DNA from: Viridibacillus arvi
GTDB lineage: Bacteria; Bacillota; Bacilli; Bacillales_A; Planococcaceae
Direction: 5' to 3'
Length of the DNA stretch: 64,000 nucleotides
Assembly: GCF_001274945.1 (NCBI RefSeq)
Contig: NZ_LILB01000005.1
Location: forward strand, 1,408,312 to 1,472,311
Shown here: piece by piece, positions 26,754 through 36,844 of the stretch
How the letters are laid out: each line of letters opens with the position of its first letter
Numbering within the stretch: position 1 is the first letter of the stretch
Notes under the pieces: model-generated
Told to the model about the DNA's origin: nothing
Databases searched by the model: none
What the model saw: the letters and a program-made list of their open reading frames with translations, nothing else
Program-made: the position numbers and the translations under genes

Positions 26754-26870
26754 TGAATACGTAACTATTACAGTCTACTATAAACAATTATCTATCCATT
26801 ATTTGAAGGCTTGTATTCACCCACGGCCTTCCTGATCCAGTGGTTCTATTTAAACCTAAAAAAGAATGTA

Positions 26871-26916
26871 AAAATGACCAAAGGCATCGAGATTTGACTT
26901 CTCGATGCCTTTGGTC
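26871..26916 (-). terminator. Long hairpin terminator of the ABC exporter operon
   Basis: GACCAAAGGCATCGAGA pairs perfectly with TCTCGATGCCTTTGGTC (17 bp, 7-nt loop). ATTTTTAC follows on the minus strand. Confidence 0.8.
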
Positions 26917-26977
26917 GACACTCTAAAGCACTCATCCATATGGAATGGGTGAATGCCTCTTCTATTTATATAAAGAG

Positions 26978-28801
26978 TTATGCATTTGATTCTTCTAGCA
27001 TTTTATAATAAATCCCCTGTTTCTCAATTAACTCCTGCTGGCTGCCTGCTTCAACAAGTTCACCCTGTTGCATGACAAAGACAATATCGGCTTGTCGTAC
27101 AGTATTCAAACGATGAGCGATTACAAAGCTTGTACGCCCTTTCATTAAACGTTCTAGAGCTTCTTGAATCTTCAACTCTGTTACAGTATCAATGCTACTC
27201 GTTGCTTCGTCTAACAACAGAATTACAGGATCTGCAACAAGTGCTCTTGCTATAGATAATAGCTGCTTTTGACCTTGGCTAATTTCAGCGCCATCAGCAG
27301 ATAGAAATGTATCATAACCATTCTGCAATTTCATAATGAAATCATGTGCATTAGCTTTACGTGCAGCTTCTTCTACTTCCTCATCTGTTGCATTTAACTG
27401 ACCATACCGAATGTTTTCCCTAACCGTTTCTTCAAATAAAAACGGATCTTGTAAAACAAATGCCATTTGACTACGCAAATTTTGACGTGACATTTCTTGA
27501 ATTGGTGTACCATCAATAGTAATTTCACCTTTATTTACTTCATAGAATCGTGCGAGTAACTGTAAAATAGTTGTTTTACCTGCCCCCGTGGCTCCTACTA
27601 AAGCAGCTGTTTGACCTGCCTCTACATGAAAACTAACATTTTTTATCGTATGTGCTTCATCTGTTTGTTCATATTTGAACGAGACATCATTGAACTTTAC
27701 GTCGCCTTGTAGTTGTTGGATCACTTTGTTTGAAGCTAAATCCTTCTCTTCTTCTTCGTTCATAATACCAAAAACACGTTCTGCTCCTGCAATAGCTGAC
27801 AAAACATTATTAAACTGATTCGCTAAATCATTTAGTGGACGTGTAAACTGACGAGCATACTCTGAAAATATCACAATCGTTCCAATTGTCACTTGGCCCT
27901 TCAAAGCTAATAAACCACCAACTCCCGCAACAATGGCAAAGCTTGCATTATTTAAAAGGTTCATGACCTTTGGAATACCACCTGAGTAAACATTAGACCA
28001 AAAGCCAACGTTTCGTAACTTACTACTTTTCTCTGCAAACTCTTCAATCATACGCTGCTCCTGAGAAAAAGCTTTAACAATTCGTTGTCCTGAAATCGAC
28101 TCCTCAATCATCCCATTTAATGCTCCCAATGCTTGCTGCTGCTCTTTAAATAACTTACCTGTACGGCGTGTAATCCATCTTGTAGCAACGAACATTATTG
28201 GGATGATGATCATCGTCAATAGTGTTAATAGAGGACTCATTGACAACATGACAACCAACGTCCCAACTAACGTTAAAACACTTGAGAATACTTGAATAAA
28301 TGTACTATTCAAGGTCGAACTAACATTCTCAATATCATTTGTCATACGACTCATTAACTCTCCATGTTGACGCTTATCAAAAAATGAAATTGGCAACTTC
28401 TGCAATTTTGTGAATAGACCTGTACGCATTCGATAAATCGTTTGTTGAGCAATACCAATCATCCAATAGTTTTGGAGAAACAATGATAATGACAAACCTA
28501 TATAAATGGCAATCAAACCAAATATCAGCTTAGACAATCCTGCAAACTGCGTTTTCATAATGTGGTTATCAATAATTTTCCCAATTAAATAAGGACCTAG
28601 TAATGAAAATATCGAGCTCGCTACTACCATTAGTAGTACAACAATTAATAGCGCGCGTTGTTCATCCACGATACGCCAAATATGGCCTAGCGTTGAACCC
28701 CAATTTGTTGCGCGATCCACCTTCTTACTACGCTTCTTTTGTATATCTTCTTTCGTCAAAATATTTTTATAACCAAAAGGTTCTCGAATTGCTTTAAACA
28801 T
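26978..28801 (-). CDS. ABC exporter half-transporter, catalytic-site subunit
   Basis: 607 residues: six membrane spans in the first 330 residues, then a nucleotide-binding domain. Walker A GATGAGKTT, signature ISQGQKQ, Walker B ILLLDEATSSID with the catalytic Glu, and the switch His in IAHRLNTV are present, so this half carries the competent catalytic residues. The start ATG at 28801 follows GGGGTGG by 6 bases and overlaps the end of the upstream ABC gene by 8 bases, indicating translational coupling and a heterodimer (YheHI/BmrCD or LmrCD type). Probable multidrug or lipid export; the substrate is unknown. Confidence 0.9.
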   Translation of the reverse strand: MFKAIREPFGYKNILTKEDIQKKRSKKVDRATNWGSTLGHIWRIVDEQRALLIVVLLMVVASSIFSLLGPYLIGKIIDNHIMKTQFAGLSKLIFGLIAIYIGLSLSLFLQNYWMIGIAQQTIYRMRTGLFTKLQKLPISFFDKRQHGELMSRMTNDIENVSSTLNSTFIQVFSSVLTLVGTLVVMLSMSPLLTLLTMIIIPIMFVATRWITRRTGKLFKEQQQALGALNGMIEESISGQRIVKAFSQEQRMIEEFAEKSSKLRNVGFWSNVYSGGIPKVMNLLNNASFAIVAGVGGLLALKGQVTIGTIVIFSEYARQFTRPLNDLANQFNNVLSAIAGAERVFGIMNEEEEKDLASNKVIQQLQGDVKFNDVSFKYEQTDEAHTIKNVSFHVEAGQTAALVGATGAGKTTILQLLARFYEVNKGEITIDGTPIQEMSRQNLRSQMAFVLQDPFLFEETVRENIRYGQLNATDEEVEEAARKANAHDFIMKLQNGYDTFLSADGAEISQGQKQLLSIARALVADPVILLLDEATSSIDTVTELKIQEALERLMKGRTSFVIAHRLNTVRQADIVFVMQQGELVEAGSQQELIEKQGIYYKMLEESNA

Positions 28802-30527
28802 TATCATCCACCCCCTGCTCTTGTTGTGAGGTCGCAATTTTTTGATACAATACAGAGCCTTCCATCAATTCTTCATGAGTACCAAATGCTGACACGAATC
28901 CGTCTTCTAGCAGTAAAATACGGTCAGCTCCCTTTGCTGTTCGAATTTTCTGAGTTACAACAAGCATTGTTGCCTCTTCACCCTCTAACGCACTCCATAA
29001 TGCGGATTCCGTTTTGACATCTAATGCACTAGTACTATCATCTAAGATCAAAAACTCCGGCTTACGTATTAATGCCCTTGCAATTGATAATCGTTGTTTT
29101 TGACCACCCGATAAATTTACTCCCTTTTGGCCAACTCTTGTTTCGTAGTCATTTGGGAAATGCTGAATTGAATCATGGATTTGTGCCTGTATTGTTGCCT
29201 CTTGTACTTGTTCAATTGAAGCAGCTATTTTGCCCCATGTTACGTTATCGTGGATAGAACCTGTGAATAACAATGCACGCTGTGGTACATAACCAATCGC
29301 CTCACGCAACTTTTCTAGTGGCCAGTTTTTCACATTCACTCCATCCACAAAGATATTCCCAGACGTCGTATCGTAAAAACGGGGTAATAGCTGTAACAAT
29401 GTTGATTTACCAGAGCCCGTCGCACCCATAATAGCTAATTTTTCACCTTGATCACATTCAAAAGAGATATTACGTAATACGAATTCATCTGTCTGTGGAT
29501 ATTTAAAAGAAACATTGTCAAAACGTAAAGTACCACGTTGCCCAACTTCCAATGAACCTTCATACTTCTCATCGTCTTCTAAACCTTTTTCAATTAACAA
29601 TACTTCCTCCATACGATCCGCTGATGCTTTCGCTCGTGAAATAAATACGATAATAAATGAAAACATTGAAAATGCCCCTGTCATACGTAGTGCATAGTTG
29701 ACTATCGCTACAAGTTCACCGATTTGTGTTTCTCCTTGCTCAATTTTCCCCGCTCCAAACCAAAGAACCACAAGCAAGCTAACATTCATTACAAACAGCA
29801 ATAAAGGCTGAATATACTCCATCGTTCGTAACGCTTTAGAGGTATCTACCTTCAAAGATTTTGCTACTTTTTCAAACCTACTTGCTTCGTACAATCCACG
29901 CAAATAGGCTTTTACTAACCGCATCGCCTGTAAATTCTCTTGAATAACACGATTGACTCGGTCAACACGCCTTTGAACGGCTGAGAAATAAGTAATACCT
30001 TTGCGAACCATTAAAAATAAGAAAATAGCTAAAAACGGAGCACCTATTACAAGATATACAGCTAATGATGGCTTCACATAAAACGCCATTATTAAACTAC
30101 CAATCACAACAAGAGGCGTACGTAACATGACTCGTAGACTCATGAATAAGACTTGTTGCACTTGAGATACATCACTTGTTAAGCGCGTAATAAGTCCTGC
30201 CGTTGGAAACCTCAAAAACGTCGCCATTGTAAATGATTGTACTTTTTTAAACAATTCATTCCGCAAATCAAAGGCAAAGCTTTGTGAAGCATGTGCTGAA
30301 AAAAATGAATTTGTAACACCTGCTATAAAACCTAGGAATGCTATTAGCATCATTATTCCGCCCCATAACCAAACCGTTGCAGAATCTTGTAAAACGATTC
30401 CATCATCAATAATTTTCTTAATAATTAATGGCTGTATTAACTCAACAGCAAGCTCTACAAGCATGAGCGAAATAGCAATAACAGCGAACCATTTGTATGG
30501 TTTTATGTATGAAAACATCGTCTTCAT
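28794..30527 (-). CDS. ABC exporter half-transporter, degenerate-site subunit
   Basis: 577 residues with six membrane spans (residues ~10-310) and one nucleotide-binding domain. Walker A GATGSGKST and signature LSGGQKQR are standard. The catalytic Glu after Walker B is Asp (FLILDDSTSALD), and the switch His is replaced by Gln (VTQKIRTA). This is the asymmetric pattern of heterodimeric exporters, where one ATP site is non-hydrolysing. AGGGGGT precedes the ATG at 30527; an upstream in-frame start is not needed. First gene of the two-gene operon. Confidence 0.9.
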   Translation of the reverse strand: MKTMFSYIKPYKWFAVIAISLMLVELAVELIQPLIIKKIIDDGIVLQDSATVWLWGGIMMLIAFLGFIAGVTNSFFSAHASQSFAFDLRNELFKKVQSFTMATFLRFPTAGLITRLTSDVSQVQQVLFMSLRVMLRTPLVVIGSLIMAFYVKPSLAVYLVIGAPFLAIFLFLMVRKGITYFSAVQRRVDRVNRVIQENLQAMRLVKAYLRGLYEASRFEKVAKSLKVDTSKALRTMEYIQPLLLFVMNVSLLVVLWFGAGKIEQGETQIGELVAIVNYALRMTGAFSMFSFIIVFISRAKASADRMEEVLLIEKGLEDDEKYEGSLEVGQRGTLRFDNVSFKYPQTDEFVLRNISFECDQGEKLAIMGATGSGKSTLLQLLPRFYDTTSGNIFVDGVNVKNWPLEKLREAIGYVPQRALLFTGSIHDNVTWGKIAASIEQVQEATIQAQIHDSIQHFPNDYETRVGQKGVNLSGGQKQRLSIARALIRKPEFLILDDSTSALDVKTESALWSALEGEEATMLVVTQKIRTAKGADRILLLEDGFVSAFGTHEELMEGSVLYQKIATSQQEQGVDDNV

Positions 30528-30667
30528 GGTATAACCCCCTATATTCATTTCGTCTCTCGAAATTTATTTAATTGTTCCTTATTATGCCATAAAATAGCCA
30601 TACCTTGTGCTATAAAAATTCAAAATATTTAGAAGGATAATTTTATTAATGGTTTTTCTCATGTATA

Positions 30668-30704
30668 TTAAAAAAAGCCCCCTCACTCAAAAAGTGAAAG
30701 AGAC
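30668..30704 (-). terminator. Weak-stem terminator of the DMT permease gene
   Basis: CTCTTTCAC and GTGAGGGGG pair with several G-T pairs and are followed on the minus strand by seven T residues. Confidence 0.5.
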
Positions 30705-30733
30705 CATTCATTTAGTTTATTTTTCAACCAAAT

Positions 30734-31651
30734 TTAAATGTTTTCTTGTTGCTTATCCCCTTCAACGGAAAGCCAAGTCACACAAACAAGCATGATTATT
30801 ATGCCCACAATTTGCCATATCGCTAGTGTTCTTCCTAGCCAAATAACAGAAATGATCATAGCTGTTAATGGTTCCATACTCGACAACACACTTGTTTCTA
30901 CAGCTGTAATATATTTCATGCTACTTAAAAACAATACAAAGGCAGCTGTTCCAAAAAATATAATAGCAGTTAACATTAATGCGATTTTCGGGTCTAATAA
31001 TAGGCTCCATTCATCTGAACTCCAGACTTGCGAAATTACACCTAGTACAATACCTCCGATTAGCATTCCCCATCCTACTACAATAAGGACACCCCATTCC
31101 TTCATAATAGCTGCAGGATATAAAGTATAAAAAGCAAATGTTAAACCAACCGCGACTCCCCATAAAAGAGCTTCAGAACTTACGAGTAATGTCTCAAAAG
31201 AAGCATTAGTTAGTAATAAAAACAAACCAATAAGCGTCCCTAGAATACCTAATACTTGATATTTTGGTGGCCATTTGCGATAAGAAATTGAAACAAAAAT
31301 GATAATGAAAATAGGTGCCAAAAATTGTAGTAATGTTGCCACAACCGCATTACTAGCATCAATAGCTGCTACGAATGAATATTGTACTCCCAGCATTCCT
31401 AAAACACCAAACGTGACTAATTTCCTCCACCAAACAGGATATTTCCAAATACTTGTTACATCTTTTTTAGTTAGAAATAAAAAGGATAATAGTATTATAC
31501 CAGCCAAAATGAGACGGACTGTTAGCATAAACGGTACAGTTAACTCGCTATTAGATAATACCCACTCCATAAGTGGCCCCGTAGCACCCCAAAGCATTGC
31601 TCCAGAAATAATCAGTATTATCCCTCTTAATCTATGTGACTGATGATTCAT
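30734..31651 (-). CDS. EamA/DMT superfamily transporter
   Basis: 305 residues with ten predicted membrane spans arranged as two EamA repeats. The first begins GAMLWGATGPLMEWVL and the second near ALLWGVAVGLTFAFYTLYP, with the family ending LSSMEPLTAMIISVIWLG. Likely exports an amino acid or other metabolite across the cell membrane, and the substrate is not predictable. AGGGG lies 7 bases before the ATG at 31651. Monocistronic. Confidence 0.87.
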   Translation of the reverse strand: MNHQSHRLRGIILIISGAMLWGATGPLMEWVLSNSELTVPFMLTVRLILAGIILLSFLFLTKKDVTSIWKYPVWWRKLVTFGVLGMLGVQYSFVAAIDASNAVVATLLQFLAPIFIIIFVSISYRKWPPKYQVLGILGTLIGLFLLLTNASFETLLVSSEALLWGVAVGLTFAFYTLYPAAIMKEWGVLIVVGWGMLIGGIVLGVISQVWSSDEWSLLLDPKIALMLTAIIFFGTAAFVLFLSSMKYITAVETSVLSSMEPLTAMIISVIWLGRTLAIWQIVGIIIMLVCVTWLSVEGDKQQENI

Positions 31652-31853
31652 TCCTAAACCCCTCATTTATGATTATATTTTACTGCTTTTTCGATATATT
31701 TTTGCATATTTCTCCCCATTTTAACCTTTATGCACTGTCAATATTAATATATAATTCTGAATTTCTTTTATATACATTACCTATTACTAATGACGGATGA
31801 CATTCTTTTCACTATAATAATAGATATAGTAACTTCAAGGAGTCGTCGTATGC

Positions 31854-33869
31854 ATGAATGAAACTCAAACAATTTTTAGTACAGCCAATTCAGTTTTGAA
31901 CCAAATGCCATTCCCAATGATGATTGTTAATCATGAAGGAATCGTAGCAGCATGGAATCGCCAAGCCGAAAAAACTTTCGGCTATTCTGCTGATGAAGTT
32001 CTTGGGAAATTTACCCCATTCATAGAAGCAGAGAAATCAGGCCTACATAAAGATGGATGGACAAAGCTATTACGTTCTCCTGAACCTTTCCATTTCGACA
32101 AAATGGCATTCATAGCGAAAAATAAAGAAGCTATCTTTTCGTCTGCTTTAGCAAAAGCATTTACTATCGAGAATGAGCGTTATGTATTTTTTCATTTTGA
32201 AATGACAGATGAGATCCAAAAAGACCCATCACCCTATCAAGAATTAATTAGTTTAAAAGCAGGATTAGAATCCTCCTTTATGATGTTAACAATGGATCAA
32301 GAAGGTTTAATTAATTTTGCAAACAACAATTTCTTAAAACGGAGCAAATGGACGCCGAAAAGAATTATAGGCAAAACATTTTGGCAAATGTTCCCTCAAA
32401 CGGATAACGGAACTGCTGATGCAAATAACATCTGGACATCCCTTAAAAACGGTAAGACTTGGAAAGGCGAAGTTGAGAAGATGTCGAAAGACGGCTTATC
32501 CTATTGGGTAGATTTAACGGCTATCCCGATTTTCGTGACATGTAAAAACCCTTCCTACTTTATACTGCTCGAAAATGATATTACAGAAAAAAAACTGCTA
32601 CAAAACCGCTTAGAAAAAATCGCTTATATTGATCAAGAAACAGGTTTAATGAATCGCTATCGTTTAGAACAAATCGTCACTGATATGATTCAAGAAAAGA
32701 ATCATTTTACTTTTGTTTACCTAAGCATTGATAAATTTTACTCTTTGAAGGAAATTTATGATGAACAAACAGAAATTGTCCTTTTACAGGAATTCACAAA
32801 CCGTATGAAGATATATTTCCAAGATAGCACAATGGCTCGAGTCGGTATAGATGAATTTGTCGTATTAACTCCACTTGGTGAATGGTTTATCCAAGGTTTC
32901 CTTGCCTATCTAAAACAACACCCTATTTATGTAAACAGTCGTGCAATACCACTTTCAATTAGCGGAGGTATTACAAAGTACCCTGAAGATCAGTCATCAT
33001 ACTCACATTTAGTGAAAGCCTCACATGCGGCAATTTCTAAAGTGCGTTCTGATGGTGGTGGTAATATTATTAGTTTAACAAAAGCTGATCATAAAGCACT
33101 TAGTACAAAGGCCATTATTGAAAAGCGCCTGCTAATCGCGTTGGATAAAAAGAACTTAAAAGTACTTTATCAGCCCCAGTTAAATTTAGAAACAGGTAAA
33201 ATTACAGGTGTAGAAGCCCTCGTGCGCTGGGAAGACGAGGAAATCGGTATCGTTACACCAGATGTCTTAATTCCAATCGCCGAAGAAACTGGTTTGATTA
33301 ATGATATTGGCGCCTTTATGCTTGAACAAGCTTGTTTACAAGCAGTAGCTTGGCATAAAAAAGGCTTAGATTTAAAAGTAAGTATTAATTCATCTGTACG
33401 AGAATTCCGTGATAAAAACATGGTACAACATATTAGAAAAGTTTTAGAGAAAACAAATTGTCCTGCTAAACTTTTGCAAATTGAAATTACAGAAAAATTT
33501 GCTTTAGAAGCTGAAGCAGAAACTTCCATAATTCAACAGATGAAGCAATTAGAAACTGACGGTATTGTCTTCGTCCTTGATGACTTTGGTACAGGGTATG
33601 CATCTTTCCGTTTCATGCAACTCTTACCTTTAGCTGAAATTAAAATTGACCAAACATTTATTTCAACACTTCAATATCAGAAGAAAGCGCAAAAATTAAT
33701 ACAAGGTATGATCCAATTTGGAAAATCTATTAATATGCGTGTTTTAGCTGAGGGTGTTGAAACAGCAGAGCAATTAGAATTACTTACATCATTTGGATGT
33801 GATGCAGCGCAAGGCTACCATATTAGCCACCCTATCACACCTAAAGAAGTTGAAAAGCTTTTAAAATAA
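31854..33869 (+). CDS. PAS-PAS-(degenerate GGDEF)-EAL c-di-GMP phosphodiesterase
   Basis: 671 residues, soluble. Two PAS-type sensor domains lie at ~10-120 and ~135-255. A GGDEF domain at ~260-410 has the active loop changed to RVGIDEF, so cyclase activity is unlikely. An EAL domain at ~425-671 has its key motifs intact: EALVRW (E454), the NxS-type SINSS, EITEKF, DDFGTGYAS and AEGVET. It should degrade c-di-GMP, perhaps with the degenerate GGDEF binding GTP as a regulator. AAGGAG precedes the ATG by 11 bases. It could oppose the GGDEF protein at 15546. Confidence 0.9.
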   Translation: MNETQTIFSTANSVLNQMPFPMMIVNHEGIVAAWNRQAEKTFGYSADEVLGKFTPFIEAEKSGLHKDGWTKLLRSPEPFHFDKMAFIAKNKEAIFSSALAKAFTIENERYVFFHFEMTDEIQKDPSPYQELISLKAGLESSFMMLTMDQEGLINFANNNFLKRSKWTPKRIIGKTFWQMFPQTDNGTADANNIWTSLKNGKTWKGEVEKMSKDGLSYWVDLTAIPIFVTCKNPSYFILLENDITEKKLLQNRLEKIAYIDQETGLMNRYRLEQIVTDMIQEKNHFTFVYLSIDKFYSLKEIYDEQTEIVLLQEFTNRMKIYFQDSTMARVGIDEFVVLTPLGEWFIQGFLAYLKQHPIYVNSRAIPLSISGGITKYPEDQSSYSHLVKASHAAISKVRSDGGGNIISLTKADHKALSTKAIIEKRLLIALDKKNLKVLYQPQLNLETGKITGVEALVRWEDEEIGIVTPDVLIPIAEETGLINDIGAFMLEQACLQAVAWHKKGLDLKVSINSSVREFRDKNMVQHIRKVLEKTNCPAKLLQIEITEKFALEAEAETSIIQQMKQLETDGIVFVLDDFGTGYASFRFMQLLPLAEIKIDQTFISTLQYQKKAQKLIQGMIQFGKSINMRVLAEGVETAEQLELLTSFGCDAAQGYHISHPITPKEVEKLLK

Positions 33870-33906
33870 TTCTTTATATATTTTCCAATAAATACAGTTC
33901 CTAAAT

Positions 33907-33945
33907 AAAAATGGCCTTCGCTCAAATTAGCGATGGCCATTTTTC
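33907..33945. terminator. Bidirectional terminator between EAL and ThrE-like genes
   Basis: AAAATGGCCTTCGCT and AGCGATGGCCATTTTT form a long stem with A/T tails on both sides. Confidence 0.85.
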
Positions 33946-33948
33946 TCT

Positions 33949-34413
33949 TTATATTTCATTTTGTAACGCTTTTGCCTTACGCTTGCGTATTATATTGAAA
34001 ATGAATTGCATAAACACCTCTGCGAAGACAAGACCCATAACAATGGCACCTGTAATAATGAATGCCTTAGCAGCATATTGAATGCTTTCAAGATATTCAT
34101 TTTCAACGACATGCCTCATTGCATTGTAAGCCATTCCTCCAGGTACGAGTGGAATGATACCAGCAACACTAAAGATAATCATCGGCATTTTAAAACGTCT
34201 TGCCAACATATGTGCCACAATCGCAATAACAAACGAACCCGCAAATGAAGCTAATACAGCATCCATACCATGCTTCAATAGAGAATAGTATATTAACCAT
34301 CCAATGGCTCCAACTAACCCACAATGGAATAGAGTTTTTTTCGGAGCATTAAAAAGAATTCCGAAACTAGCTGTTGCTAAAAAACTAAGAACTCCTTGGG
34401 TGACCCAAAACAT
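33949..34413 (-). CDS. Threonine/serine exporter family, small subunit (ThrE_2/DUF3815)
   Basis: 154 residues, about four membrane spans, with VPGGMAYNAMRHVVEN near the middle, the family signature of the ThrE C-terminal half. In corynebacterial ThrE both halves are one protein; here they are separate genes 10 bp apart, like E. coli YjjB/YjjP. AGGAGG precedes the ATG. Transport of threonine, serine or another small acid is a family-based inference. Confidence 0.85.
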   Translation of the reverse strand: MFWVTQGVLSFLATASFGILFNAPKKTLFHCGLVGAIGWLIYYSLLKHGMDAVLASFAGSFVIAIVAHMLARRFKMPMIIFSVAGIIPLVPGGMAYNAMRHVVENEYLESIQYAAKAFIITGAIVMGLVFAEVFMQFIFNIIRKRKAKALQNEI

Positions 34414-34423
34414 AGTATTCCTC

Positions 34424-35173
34424 CTAAAATGACAATACTAGTGCAACACCCGCACCGATCGCAAATGCTGTTAAAAAAGCTTCCGTTCCTTTTGCTACTC
34501 CTGATACAAAGTGTCCGGCCATCAAGTCCCTCACTGCATTTGCAATAAGTAAGCCTGGTACTAACGGCATCACAGAAGCAATAATAATTTTATCTATTTG
34601 GATACCTATACCCAATTTTACTGTTAAAAACGCTGTAATACCTACAAATAATGCAGCTGTAAATTCTGCAAAGAACTTTACCTTTGTTAACTCATGCATT
34701 AAAACAAAAAGTAAAAAACCAATTCCACCAGCTAATATTGCTGCAGGAACATCACTCCAAACACCTTCAAATAAAATTAAAAAACATCCACTTGCTATTG
34801 CCGAAGCGACTATTTGTAGCCAAGTTGGGAAATATAAATTTGAACGGTCTATACGTTGTAATTCTTCAAACGCTTCTGACAAAGTAATTTGCTCTGCGGT
34901 TAATCGACGTGATACACCATTTACAAGCGCAATTTTCTCTAAATCTGTCGAGCGTCTGGGTATTTGAACAATTCTTGTTGGTCTTTTATGACCAGCTGAA
35001 AATATTATTCCTGTAGGCGTCACAAAACTCTGTGCAGATGTTAATCCTTGTGAATTTGCCATACGTAACATCGTATCTTCAGCACGATACGTTTCCGCTC
35101 CACTTTGCATAAGTAATCTTCCAGCTAGAAGAAAACAATCTATTGCGAGTTCCTCTTCTTCCATTTCAATCAC
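34424..35173 (-). CDS. Threonine/serine exporter family, large subunit (ThrE/DUF1212)
   Basis: 249 residues. The soluble N-terminal ~115 residues have the DUF1212 pattern (LLMQSGAETYRAEDTM, SFVTPTGIIFS), followed by five membrane spans with VMPLVPGLLIANAVRDLMAG. I use a GTG start at 35173 because AGGG lies 7 bases upstream; an ATG three codons later is the alternative. First gene of a two-gene operon with the small subunit. Confidence 0.85.
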   Translation of the reverse strand: MIEMEEEELAIDCFLLAGRLLMQSGAETYRAEDTMLRMANSQGLTSAQSFVTPTGIIFSAGHKRPTRIVQIPRRSTDLEKIALVNGVSRRLTAEQITLSEAFEELQRIDRSNLYFPTWLQIVASAIASGCFLILFEGVWSDVPAAILAGGIGFLLFVLMHELTKVKFFAEFTAALFVGITAFLTVKLGIGIQIDKIIIASVMPLVPGLLIANAVRDLMAGHFVSGVAKGTEAFLTAFAIGAGVALVLSF

Positions 35174-35404
35174 TGTTTTTCCCTGCCCTTCATAAACAAA
35201 ATTTAGTAAAAAAACATTATGTATGACTATTCATTAGTAAAAAAATGTAATATCCTGTGTGACAAAATGCCTCTTTCGCGTCATTTTTACTTATTTTTCA
35301 ACAAAAGATGATTTTTTAACATAAATTCAAAACTTTTCGCGCCACTTTGCCGTCTAATCGTATAGAATAGAACACATAATAGTTTTAAAGGAGGTCTTGG
35401 GGAA

Positions 35405-36778
35405 ATGACCACATCACGCCCTAAAAAAAGAGGGCTTTGGATTGACACAATATTAATTAGTAGTATTTTTGTACTATCTGCTGTTTTGCTTTTCTTTTTT
35501 TTAGCACCAAAAAACGACAAAGAATCTTCAGTAACAAATGGGGTAGCTTTAGCAGCACCACCTGAGCATCAAACAAAGGATTCGAAATTTACAGGTATTA
35601 AAATCGCCTCTATAATTTCAGGAGACGAACGTATGCCCTATTCAATTGAATATCCCCAAACTGAAGATAAAGAATTCAATAAAGTTATAAAGGATGCCGT
35701 TTACAAGACGCGCGATACCTACTTAGCTAGCATGGAGGAAATACTCCAAAAAGATGCAGATAAAGTTGGCAAGTTAACAATAACATTTAAAACCTTGCAT
35801 CATAAAAAGAATTACTACTCGTTTGTTTTAACTCAAAATACATATAAAGGCACAGGAAGTAAAGAAAAAACTATCCAAACCTTTATGTATGATAAAAAAA
35901 ATAATAAACAGTTGTTTTTAAACAACGTTATTAAAAACGAAAATAATCTGTCAAAACTTATACCTTTTGTCCAAAAACAAATAAAAAGCGATGACCAGTT
36001 TAAATCATATATCAATACAACAAAATTAAAAAATTCTACAACACCTACGTTTTCAAATTATAAAAACTTTTCTTTAACTGATAGCTCTTTATACATTTAT
36101 TTTGACGGTGCTAAATTGTCCGATAATAGTAATGCTATCTCAAAGATTAAAATACCACTTTCTTCTGTAAATAGTATACTGGCTAAACCATTCCAAATAG
36201 CAGGAATAAATCCAGATGGTACAAAAAAGAAACAAATTGCATTAACATTTGATGATGGTCCAAATGCAAAAGTAACACCGAAAATCTTAAAATCACTTAA
36301 GAAATATAATGCGAAGGCAACGTTCTTCATGCTTGGAAGCCAAGCAATGTACAATCAAAAGCTTGCAAAAAAAGTTGCAGATGCTGGACATGAAATTGGC
36401 AATCACTCATTTTCACATACAAATTTAATCACACTTTCAAATAAGAAGATTAAAGCTGAAATCAACCGTACCAATGAAGAAATTAAAAAAGCTACGGGCG
36501 AAAATCCAACGTTATTCCGCCCACCTTATGGTTCAATCAACGAGAGAGTGCGTTCGCAAAATAAACTACCAGTTATCTTATGGGATGTTGATACACTTGA
36601 CTGGAAACATCGTAATCCTAAAACACTTTTAAATATGGTCAAACAGTATAGTCATGATGGCGCGATTATTTTAATGCATGATATTCAACCTACAACAGCT
36701 CAAGGTTTAGATTCTGTATTAGCTTACTTACAAAAGCAGGGTTATGAATTTGTAACCATATCTGAGTTAAGAAGATAA
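35405..36778 (+). CDS. Membrane-anchored polysaccharide deacetylase (PdaC-like)
   Basis: 457 residues. A single N-terminal membrane anchor (residues ~12-34) is followed by an extracellular DUF3298/DUF4163-like domain (~60-260) and a NodB deacetylase domain (~270-457). NodB motifs: TFDDGP (catalytic Asp and metal Asp), NHSFSH (HxxxH metal ligands), RPPYGS, DVDTLDW and LMHD. The architecture and length match what I recall of Bacillus PdaC, which deacetylates peptidoglycan MurNAc and affects lysozyme resistance. GGAGG precedes the ATG by about 10 bases. Strong terminator downstream. Confidence 0.9.
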   Translation: MTTSRPKKRGLWIDTILISSIFVLSAVLLFFFLAPKNDKESSVTNGVALAAPPEHQTKDSKFTGIKIASIISGDERMPYSIEYPQTEDKEFNKVIKDAVYKTRDTYLASMEEILQKDADKVGKLTITFKTLHHKKNYYSFVLTQNTYKGTGSKEKTIQTFMYDKKNNKQLFLNNVIKNENNLSKLIPFVQKQIKSDDQFKSYINTTKLKNSTTPTFSNYKNFSLTDSSLYIYFDGAKLSDNSNAISKIKIPLSSVNSILAKPFQIAGINPDGTKKKQIALTFDDGPNAKVTPKILKSLKKYNAKATFFMLGSQAMYNQKLAKKVADAGHEIGNHSFSHTNLITLSNKKIKAEINRTNEEIKKATGENPTLFRPPYGSINERVRSQNKLPVILWDVDTLDWKHRNPKTLLNMVKQYSHDGAIILMHDIQPTTAQGLDSVLAYLQKQGYEFVTISELRR

Positions 36779-36803
36779 TTGTATAGCCCAAGACTAGTGA
36801 TGT

Positions 36804-36842
36804 TAGCCCTCGATTACATAATGTAATCGAGGGCTATTTTTA
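36804..36842. terminator. Terminator hairpin of the deacetylase gene
   Basis: TAGCCCTCGATTAC and GTAATCGAGGGCTA form a perfect stem, followed by a T run. It also lies just past the convergent ABC-F stop codon. Confidence 0.9.
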
Positions 36843-36844
36843 GC

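Noticed and set aside
26978-30527. Prophage or mobile island
   Set aside because: No integrase, transposase, phage structural gene or tRNA attachment site was found anywhere in the window.
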